Of a stretch of 6,505 bases of DNA, positions 1 through 4,670 are shown in pieces; the stretch's first letter is position 1, and every line of letters starts with the position of its first letter. Origin of the DNA: Lachnospiraceae bacterium UBA3332. Its GTDB lineage: Bacteria; Bacillota; Clostridia; Lachnospirales; Lachnospiraceae. The notes beneath the pieces were generated by a model. It did not search any database and was not told where the DNA came from. It was given only the letters and a program-made list of their open reading frames with translations. The stretch covers positions 1 to 6,505 of the forward strand of contig DERU01000277.1 of the NCBI GenBank assembly GCA_002361095.1, read 5' to 3'. Both the position numbers and the translations under genes were made by a program.

Positions 1-1
1 T

Positions 2-17
2 GCCCGCTTTAGCGGGC
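2..17. repeat. GC-rich hairpin, possible terminator of a gene outside the window
   Basis: GCCCGC and GCGGGC form a perfect 6-bp stem around a TTTA loop. It resembles a terminator stem, but no T-run follows on the + strand, and on the - strand the downstream bases lie outside the window. Its function is unknown. Confidence 0.4.
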
Positions 18-27
18 GTAAATTCAC

Positions 28-60
28 GGTTGAAAAACTGTCGCATATGGTTTTTCAACC
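28..60. repeat. Inverted repeat with 10-bp perfect arms
   Basis: GGTTGAAAAA (28-37) and TTTTTCAACC (51-60) are exact reverse complements. C38-G50 extends the stem to 11 bp, and the loop is about 11 nt. The A5 and T5 tracts lie inside the arms, as in some bidirectional terminators, but the core above them is barely paired. It could be a terminator for a neighbour on either strand or a protein-binding site. Confidence 0.5.
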
Positions 61-102
61 TCTGTTAAGCCTATTTTACCACGAATGTCCTCCGCCTGCA
101 AC

Positions 103-126
103 GCACGGAAAACCTGATTTCCGTGC
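103..126. repeat. Inverted repeat with 9-bp perfect arms
   Basis: GCACGGAAA (103-111) and TTTCCGTGC (118-126) pair perfectly around a 6-nt ACCTGA loop. No T-run follows on either strand, so an intrinsic terminator is unlikely. It ends 18 bases before the candidate -35 box at 144, so a regulator binding site is possible. No family is recognised. Confidence 0.45.
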
Positions 127-143
127 AGAACGGGAATTTGTGG

Positions 144-172
144 TTGTAATGTTGGCGATAACCCGTTATACT
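144..172 (+). promoter_or_regulatory. Candidate sigma-A promoter of the three-gene operon
   Basis: The -35 box TTGTAA (144-149) and -10 box TATACT (167-172, 5 of 6 consensus bases) are separated by 17 bp. Transcription would start near 179, giving a leader of about 160 nt before the ABC-F start codon. It is the best promoter match in the upstream region, but the -35 box is only a partial match. Confidence 0.5.
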
Positions 173-229
173 GGGAAGAACGGGGAAGGCGGTAAAAGCC
201 AAAACCTGGAGTGTGTTTGGAAAATCATT

Positions 230-279
230 CCCGCCGGCAGCACGTCCCGCTTTGTGTGATATTTGGCGGGGGCATTTTT
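230..279 (+). promoter_or_regulatory. Possible transcription attenuator in the ABC-F leader
   Basis: GCGGG (266-270) can pair with CCCGC (246-250) around a 15-nt loop. GGCGGG (265-270) can instead pair with CCCGCC (230-235). The two pairings exclude each other. The right arm is followed by GGCATTTTTC, with a T5 run at 275-279, so the shorter stem resembles an intrinsic terminator and the longer one is a competing fold. Several ABC-F antibiotic-resistance genes are controlled by leader attenuation, which makes this plausible. No leader peptide with a good ribosome binding site is visible. The T-run is short and the loop large, so this remains a hypothesis. Confidence 0.3.
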
Positions 280-326
280 CAGATACGCTCTGGCAGGCCG
301 AAAGGGCGGTTTGACAGACAGAGTAT

Positions 327-332
327 AAGGGG
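327..332 (+). promoter_or_regulatory. Ribosome binding site deciding the ABC-F start
   Basis: AAGGGG lies 7 nt before the ATG at 340. It supports that start over the longer in-frame reading from a GTG at 211, which has no Shine-Dalgarno sequence. A stem formed by bases 283-326, with arms near 288-292 and 319-323, ends directly before this site. Confidence 0.8.
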
Positions 333-339
333 AAGGATC

Positions 340-2286
340 ATGAGATATCAAATCAGGCATGCGCTGGTGCAATATGCGGCGGATACCATATTGGAGGATG
401 TAAATTTTGAAATCCGCAACAGCGAGAAAATAGCCGTGGTGGGCCGCAACGGCTGCGGAAAAACCACGCTGTTAAAGCTGATTGCCGGCGACATAGAGAT
501 GAGCAATTTGGACAGCGACGAGGAATGCGGCATTACAATGGCGGGCAGACAGCGGATCGGTTTTCTGCGTCAGGTCAGCTTCGAGGACGGGCAGGCTACG
601 GTGGAGGAGGAAATACAAAAAGCTTTCGTCCCGGTTTTTACCTGCATGGCGCGGATGACGGAATTGGAAGCGCAGATGCATAAGGGGGCGGACGATCCAA
701 AGGTTTTGGGGGAATACCACGAACTGCAGAACCGGATGGAAGCGCTGCGCGGTTATAGCTGGCGGCAGGACATGGAAATCATGTTCCAGAAATTCGGGTT
801 TTTGCTGGAGGACTTAAAACGTCCCATCGGGAGTTTCTCGGGCGGGCAGCAGACAAAGGTGGCGTTTATCCGGCTCTTACTGAGCCGGCCGGACATTATG
901 CTGTTGGACGAGCCCACCAACCATTTGGATTTACCTACCATCGAATGGCTGGAGAATTATTTAAAAGAATATGACCGGGCGGTGGTTATTGTGTCCCATG
1001 ACCGGATGTTTCTGGACCGGGTGATTGACGTGACATACGAAATCGAATACCACCGGATCAAGCGGTATCCGGGCAATTATACGGCCTTTATAAAGCGCAA
1101 GGAGGAAGACCTTGCCAAGCAGGAGAAGGACTATGAAGAGCAGCAAAAGGAGATCGCCCGCCTGACGGAATGGATTGAGAAATGGAAAAATACGCCCACC
1201 AAGGTGGCGGCTACCCGTTCCAAGCGCATGGCCATTGAACACATGGTAAAGATTGAGAAACCCAGACGTTTCGACACGCGCACGTTCCACGCGATGTTCC
1301 GGCCGCGCATAGAAAGTTATACGGATGTGCTGACCGTGAAAAATTTAAAAATCGGTTATGACCACGAGCTCAGTCAGGTTTCTTTCCAATTAAAAAAAGG
1401 GGAGCGCCTGGCGATCCTTGGGGAAAACGGGAAAGGAAAATCCACCCTGTTAAAGACACTGACCGGAGAAATCAGCGGACTTGGCGGTTCGTTCACCGTC
1501 GGACCAAATGTGGAATGGGGGTATTTTGACCAGCAGCGGGCAGTGGTGAACGATGCCGACCCCAAACAGACCGTGCTGGACAATTTCTGGGAAGCCTATC
1601 CGAAGCTTCTGCGGGAAGAGGTGAGAAGCGCGCTGGGAAGCTTTTTGTTTTCACAGCAGGAGGTGGAAAAAGAAATGGGGCAGCTTTCCGGCGGGGAAAA
1701 GGTACGGCTTGCCCTGTGCAAAATGTTCCAGACCCGGCCGAACCTGTTGATTTTGGACGAACCGACCAATCACATGGATATATTGGGAAAGGAAGCCCTG
1801 GAGAAAATGCTGGTAAATTTTGGGGGTACGGTTTTGTTTGTGTCCCATGACCGGTATTTTATCCGGCAGATCGCCACGGGAATTCTGGAGTTTGGGGAAA
1901 CGCAGGTGCGGCAGTATTTTTGCGGGTACGAGGAGTATTTGCACGAAAAAGAAAAATTTGCGAATCTGCCCGGGGGCAGTGAGGCCCCTGCAAGACAGGC
2001 CGCGCCTACCATAGAGGATGTTTTTGATAAAAAGACGTATTATAATCCGGGAAAAGTCAAATCCCGTCTGATCAGGCAGCTGGAAAAGTATGAAACCCTT
2101 CTTGGAGAAAGTGAGGAAAGGGCGGCGCAGTTAAAAATGCAGCTTGCGGATCCTGTTCTGGGGACGGATTACGAAAAACTGATGGAACTGCAGGGGCGGC
2201 TGGAAGAAGAGGAAGCACAGCAGGAAAGTCTTTTGGAGCGGATGCTGGAGTCCGAGAAAGAACTGGAAGAATTGGAGACGGAATGA
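340..2286 (+). CDS. ABC-F family ATPase, YdiF-like (ribosome-associated)
   Basis: A soluble protein of 648 aa with two ATP-binding cassettes and no membrane segment, the architecture of ABC-F translation factors. These bind the ribosomal E site and act on the peptidyl-tRNA or nascent-chain environment. Cassette 1 has Walker A GRNGCGKTT (35-43), signature SGGQQ (167-171), Walker B with E191 and switch H220. Cassette 2 has GENGKGKST (361-369), SGGEK (450-454), E474 and H503. Both catalytic glutamates are intact, so both sites should hydrolyse ATP. The charged interdomain linker (about 245-330) contains the W-x-K-x-T-x-x-A-x-x-R-S-K-R region typical of the tRNA-contacting arm. A charged C-terminal coiled coil (about 575-648) and the overall length match Bacillus YdiF (about 640 aa). 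The ATG at 340 is chosen because of AAGGGG 7 nt upstream. It is the first gene of the operon and overlaps wecB by 4 bases. Housekeeping and antibiotic-resistance roles cannot be separated from sequence alone; the YdiF-like form favours housekeeping. Confidence 0.93.
   Translation: MRYQIRHALVQYAADTILEDVNFEIRNSEKIAVVGRNGCGKTTLLKLIAGDIEMSNLDSDEECGITMAGRQRIGFLRQVSFEDGQATVEEEIQKAFVPVFTCMARMTELEAQMHKGADDPKVLGEYHELQNRMEALRGYSWRQDMEIMFQKFGFLLEDLKRPIGSFSGGQQTKVAFIRLLLSRPDIMLLDEPTNHLDLPTIEWLENYLKEYDRAVVIVSHDRMFLDRVIDVTYEIEYHRIKRYPGNYTAFIKRKEEDLAKQEKDYEEQQKEIARLTEWIEKWKNTPTKVAATRSKRMAIEHMVKIEKPRRFDTRTFHAMFRPRIESYTDVLTVKNLKIGYDHELSQVSFQLKKGERLAILGENGKGKSTLLKTLTGEISGLGGSFTVGPNVEWGYFDQQRAVVNDADPKQTVLDNFWEAYPKLLREEVRSALGSFLFSQQEVEKEMGQLSGGEKVRLALCKMFQTRPNLLILDEPTNHMDILGKEALEKMLVNFGGTVLFVSHDRYFIRQIATGILEFGETQVRQYFCGYEEYLHEKEKFANLPGGSEAPARQAAPTIEDVFDKKTYYNPGKVKSRLIRQLEKYETLLGESEERAAQLKMQLADPVLGTDYEKLMELQGRLEEEEAQQESLLERMLESEKELEELETE
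2274..2277 (+). promoter_or_regulatory. Ribosome binding site of wecB inside the ABC-F gene
   Basis: GGAG sits 5 nt before the wecB ATG at 2283, within the last codons of the ABC-F gene. With the ATGA stop/start overlap (2283-2286) this suggests translational coupling. Confidence 0.65.
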
Positions 2287-3386
2287 AAAAGGTAATGGTA
2301 GTTTTTGGAACCAGGCCGGAGGCCATCAAAATGTGTCCGCTGGTAAAAGAGTTAAAAAAAAGCGAAAGCCTGCGGGTGTGCGTGTGCATTACCGGACAAC
2401 ACCGGGAAATGCTCAGACAGGTGCTTACGATTTTCGGGGTAGAGCCCGAATATGATTTGGATATCATGAAACCGGGACAGGATTTGTTTTCCATCACATC
2501 GGACGTACTGCAGGGGATGCGCGGCGTGCTTGCGCAGGCAAAACCCGACATTGTGCTGGTACACGGGGACACCAGCACGGCGTATGTGACGGCGCTGGCG
2601 GCGTTTTACCGGCAGATACCGGTAGGGCATGTGGAGGCGGGGCTGCGCACATACAACCTGTATTCGCCGTTCCCGGAGGAGTTTAACCGGCAGAGTATTT
2701 CCCTGCTGGCTTCCTGGCATTTTGCGCCCACGCAGACGGCGAAGCGGAACCTTTTGCGGGAAGGAAAGGAGGAGAGCCGCATTTTTGTGACGGGAAATAC
2801 CGGAATCGACGCCCTGTTTACGACGGTGCGTCCCTCCTTTACCCATGAAATTTTGGAGTGGGCAAAGGATTCCCGTCTGTTGGTTATCACCGCCCACCGC
2901 AGGGAGAATTTGGGGGAACCCATGCATGAGATGTTTCGGGCCATCCGCAGGATTGTGGAGGAATTTGGGGATGTGAAGGCGGTATACCCGATTCATTTAA
3001 ATCCCCAGGTACAAAAGGTTGCCCGGCAGGAACTGTCCGGCTGCGACAGAATCCGGCTGATCGATCCGTTGGCGGTGGATGTATTCCATAATTTTTTGGA
3101 TAAAAGCTATCTCATCCTTACGGACAGCGGCGGGATTCAGGAGGAGGCCCCGGCGCTGGGAAAGCCGGTGCTGGTGATGCGGGATACCACGGAACGCCCG
3201 GAAGGGGTGGAGGCGGGAACGCTGCTGCTTACGGGGACACAGGAGGAGGGAATTTATAAAGGATGCAAAAAACTCCTGGAGGATCCAAAAGCCTACGCAA
3301 AGATGAGCGGCGCAAAAAATCCTTACGGGGACGGCAGGGCGAGCATGCGGATCCGGGAGATTTTGGAAAGGGAATTTAAGGAATAA
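2283..3386 (+). CDS. wecB: UDP-N-acetylglucosamine 2-epimerase (non-hydrolysing)
   Basis: A 367-aa cytoplasmic enzyme (also called MnaA) that interconverts UDP-GlcNAc and UDP-ManNAc. In Gram-positives UDP-ManNAc feeds the wall teichoic acid linkage unit and capsule or other surface polysaccharides. The family hallmarks are all present: FGTRPEAIKM at the N-terminus (R11, K16), VHGDTST with D96, HVEAGLRT with E118, FPEEFNR with E132, HRREN at 205-209, and the UDP-binding stretch TDSGGIQEEAP (280-290). The length is normal for the family and the fold is the GT-B type. The start ATG overlaps the preceding stop (ATGA) and has GGAG 5 nt upstream. No other surface-polysaccharide gene is visible in the window, so the pathway it serves is not shown by context. 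An active enzyme is expected. Confidence 0.95.
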   Translation: MKKVMVVFGTRPEAIKMCPLVKELKKSESLRVCVCITGQHREMLRQVLTIFGVEPEYDLDIMKPGQDLFSITSDVLQGMRGVLAQAKPDIVLVHGDTSTAYVTALAAFYRQIPVGHVEAGLRTYNLYSPFPEEFNRQSISLLASWHFAPTQTAKRNLLREGKEESRIFVTGNTGIDALFTTVRPSFTHEILEWAKDSRLLVITAHRRENLGEPMHEMFRAIRRIVEEFGDVKAVYPIHLNPQVQKVARQELSGCDRIRLIDPLAVDVFHNFLDKSYLILTDSGGIQEEAPALGKPVLVMRDTTERPEGVEAGTLLLTGTQEEGIYKGCKKLLEDPKAYAKMSGAKNPYGDGRASMRIREILEREFKE

Positions 3387-3389
3387 AGT

Positions 3390-4442
3390 ATGTATACCGA
3401 CGAAATAAAGAGGCTGGAGGAATCCGGCAAATGGAAAAAGCGGGCCGCAGTGATCGCGGCCTCCATAGCGGTATTTGTGCTTCTTGTCACGGCTTTTTTT
3501 GTGTACCGCAACAGCAGTACAAAGGTAGTGCTCACTACGGGACTGAAAAAAGATGAGGTATTCAAGGTGGGGAATCTGTCCTGTACCCTGCCGGAAGCCA
3601 TGGTATATCTGACCAATATGCAGAACCGCTATGAGTCCGTCTACGGTCCCCGGATTTGGGAAGACCGGGGAGGGGTTTCCCTCGTAGGGGAGGCAAAGGC
3701 ACAGGTTTTGGAAGAACTGGTTCAGGTAAAATCCATGGTGCTTTTGGCGGGACAGAAAGGGGTATCCCTTGACAAAAAGGAGGAGGAAAAAGCGGCGGCC
3801 GCAGGAAAGGAATATTTCGGTTCCCTGACGGAAACGGAGATTGCGGCCCTGCAGATCAGCGAAAAACTGACTGTACAGATGTACCGGGAATATGCTTTGG
3901 CGGAGAAGGTTTACCGGCAGATTGTGGAGGATGTGAATCCGGAAATCAGCGACGACGAGGCCAGGACCATCACGGTTTTGCAGATACGCGTAAACAGCCT
4001 TGGGGAGGCGGAGGAAATCCTGCGCAGAATCCGGGAAGAGGAGGCGGATTTTGAGGCGGTCGCCGAGACGAGCAGCCAGGACAGCGTCATCCGCTATTCT
4101 TTCGGCAAAGGGGAGGCGGCCGAACCCATCGAGACGGCTGCGTTTAATCTGGGAAAAGACGAAGTGAGCGAACCGATACAGTCCGGGGAAGATTTTTATC
4201 TTTTAAAATGTATCAGTACTTTTGACGAAAACCAGACGCAGCTGAATAAGGTAAAAATTTTGGAACGGCGCAGAAACGAGGCGTTCCATACGGAGTACAA
4301 TGCGTTTGTCAATACGCTCACCAGACAGCTGAACAGGGAACTTTGGGACACCGCAGAATTTTTGCAGGAAGCAAATATGGAAACATCCGGCTTTTTTACC
4401 GTTTATAATACGTATTTCAAGGCGGAACCGTCCGGTTTATAA
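3390..4442 (+). CDS. Membrane-anchored SurA/PrsA-like foldase, parvulin domain probably inactive
   Basis: A 350-aa protein with a short cytoplasmic N-terminus (KWKKR, 14-18), one hydrophobic segment (about 19-39) and a long extracytoplasmic part. There is no lipobox, so it should be a signal-anchored protein rather than a PrsA-type lipoprotein. Residues about 60-190 are helical and charged and resemble the SurA N-terminal chaperone region. Residues about 191-276 follow the parvulin pattern: EAEEILRRI, then DFEAVAETSSQDS, then AAFNLGKDEVSEPI at 250-263. Where active parvulins have the two histidines (H-I-L-V near the start, G-Y-H near the end), this protein has Q198 and Y270. The glycine-rich GGDLG loop is also missing. 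It is therefore likely a chaperone or scaffold for secreted proteins rather than an isomerase. The ATG at 3390 has AAGGAA 6 nt upstream and lies 3 bases after wecB, so it is co-transcribed. The fold assignment is by motif pattern only. Confidence 0.8.
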   Translation: MYTDEIKRLEESGKWKKRAAVIAASIAVFVLLVTAFFVYRNSSTKVVLTTGLKKDEVFKVGNLSCTLPEAMVYLTNMQNRYESVYGPRIWEDRGGVSLVGEAKAQVLEELVQVKSMVLLAGQKGVSLDKKEEEKAAAAGKEYFGSLTETEIAALQISEKLTVQMYREYALAEKVYRQIVEDVNPEISDDEARTITVLQIRVNSLGEAEEILRRIREEEADFEAVAETSSQDSVIRYSFGKGEAAEPIETAAFNLGKDEVSEPIQSGEDFYLLKCISTFDENQTQLNKVKILERRRNEAFHTEYNAFVNTLTRQLNRELWDTAEFLQEANMETSGFFTVYNTYFKAEPSGL

Positions 4443-4455
4443 AAAGTTAATAATT

Positions 4456-4486
4456 CCGCAAACGCCGTATTCATGCGGGTTTGCGG
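4456..4486. repeat. Stem-loop after the foldase gene
   Basis: CCGCAAAC (4456-4463) pairs perfectly with GTTTGCGG (4479-4486). CCG/CGG (4465-4467 with 4476-4478) extends the stem past a one-base bulge, leaving an 8-nt loop. It begins 13 bases after the foldase stop codon. No T-run follows on the + strand, so it is not a standard terminator by itself. It may protect the 3' end of the operon mRNA or assist the T-run hairpin that follows. Confidence 0.45.
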
Positions 4487-4493
4487 CAAACTG

Positions 4494-4520
4494 TTAGCAC
4501 TCCTGTGGAATGAGTGCTAA
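4494..4520 (+). promoter_or_regulatory. CIRCE operator (HrcA binding site) for htpG
   Basis: TTAGCACTC (4494-4502), a 9-nt spacer and GAGTGCTAA (4512-4520) match the CIRCE consensus exactly in both arms and in spacing. CIRCE is bound by the heat-shock repressor HrcA, which is inactivated when GroEL is titrated by unfolded protein. The element ends 7 bp before the -35 box of the htpG promoter. HrcA would thus sit just upstream of the promoter instead of over the start site or leader. Confidence 0.95.
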
Positions 4521-4526
4521 TTTTTT
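4494..4526 (+). terminator. Possible intrinsic terminator formed by CIRCE plus T6
   Basis: In RNA reading through from the upstream operon, the CIRCE arms form a perfect 9-bp stem with a 9-nt loop, directly followed by TTTTTT (4521-4526). This is the best terminator-like structure after the foldase gene. The stem has only four G-C pairs and a wide loop, so its strength is uncertain. Confidence 0.45.
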
Positions 4527-4527
4527 G

Positions 4528-4556
4528 TTGACTTTTTGTGCCGCGTGGACTAAACT
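4528..4556 (+). promoter_or_regulatory. Sigma-A promoter of htpG
   Basis: The -35 box TTGACT (4528-4533, 5 of 6 consensus bases) and -10 box TAAACT (4551-4556, 4 of 6) are spaced by 17 bp. Transcription is expected to start near 4562-4564, leaving a leader of about 108 nt. The placement next to CIRCE supports a vegetative promoter kept silent by HrcA. Confidence 0.7.
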
Positions 4557-4583
4557 GTCTTTTAACAAGACAGGGTATTTTTT
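4555..4583 (+). terminator. Hairpin with T6 run spanning the htpG transcription start
   Basis: CTGTCTT (4555-4561) and AAGACAG (4567-4573) form a 7-bp stem with a TTAAC loop. GGTA separates it from TTTTTT (4578-4583). The left arm overlaps the -10 box, so the hairpin can form only in RNA that started further upstream. It may be a second barrier to read-through from the wecB operon. The gap before the T-run weakens the case. Confidence 0.35.
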
Positions 4584-4653
4584 CGCGGATGTCCGGGACG
4601 GTTCTGGCAGAGCCGGGGGGTCTGCGCCTGCACAGATTAAAAAAGAGAAAAAG

Positions 4654-4659
4654 AAAGGA
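4654..4659 (+). promoter_or_regulatory. Ribosome binding site of htpG
   Basis: AAAGGA lies 11 nt before the ATG at 4671, slightly longer than usual. An in-frame GTG at 4662 is only 2 nt from it and is an unlikely start. The surrounding stretch (about 4638-4660) is very purine-rich and probably unstructured. Confidence 0.6.
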
Positions 4660-4670
4660 TTGTGATTTTC

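Larger units (their letters stand above)
1..339. other. Non-coding region upstream of the ABC-F gene
   Basis: No convincing gene lies here. The open frames that cross it lack a ribosome binding site and overlap hairpins and promoter elements. The left part (1-130) contains three perfect inverted repeats. The right part contains a candidate promoter (144-172), a structured leader with a possible attenuator (230-279), a second stem (283-326) and the ribosome binding site of the ABC-F gene. The gene to the left of the window is not visible, so the first hairpins may belong to its 3' end. Confidence 0.7.

Noticed and set aside
152..172. TTGGCG (152-157) as -35 box for TATACT
   Set aside because: The spacing is 9 bp, too short. 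TTGTAA at 144 with 17 bp fits better.
47..259. 70-aa open frame (with an internal ATG at 149) as a possible leader peptide
   Set aside because: No Shine-Dalgarno sequence precedes either ATG, both lie upstream of the predicted transcription start, and the first ATG sits in a hairpin loop. The composition shows no recognisable protein.
311..329. Perfect -35 box TTGACA (311-316) with TATAAG (324-329)
   Set aside because: The spacing is only 7 bp, and at the correct 17-bp distance (334-339) there is no -10 box. It is also too close to the start codon.
211..339. In-frame upstream extension of the ABC-F gene starting at GTG 211 (43 extra residues)
   Set aside because: It has no ribosome binding site and covers the leader hairpins. 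The family N-terminus begins naturally at MRYQIRHALVQ, with AAGGGG before the ATG at 340.
2352..2996. 214-aa open frame on the - strand within wecB
   Set aside because: It is antisense to conserved epimerase motifs, and its R/H/Q-rich composition is typical of a shadow frame.
4599..4615. Small hairpin CGGTTCT/AGAGCCG in the htpG leader as a thermosensor or terminator
   Set aside because: It has a 7-bp stem with one wobble pair, no T-run and no overlap with the ribosome binding site, so a regulatory role cannot be supported.
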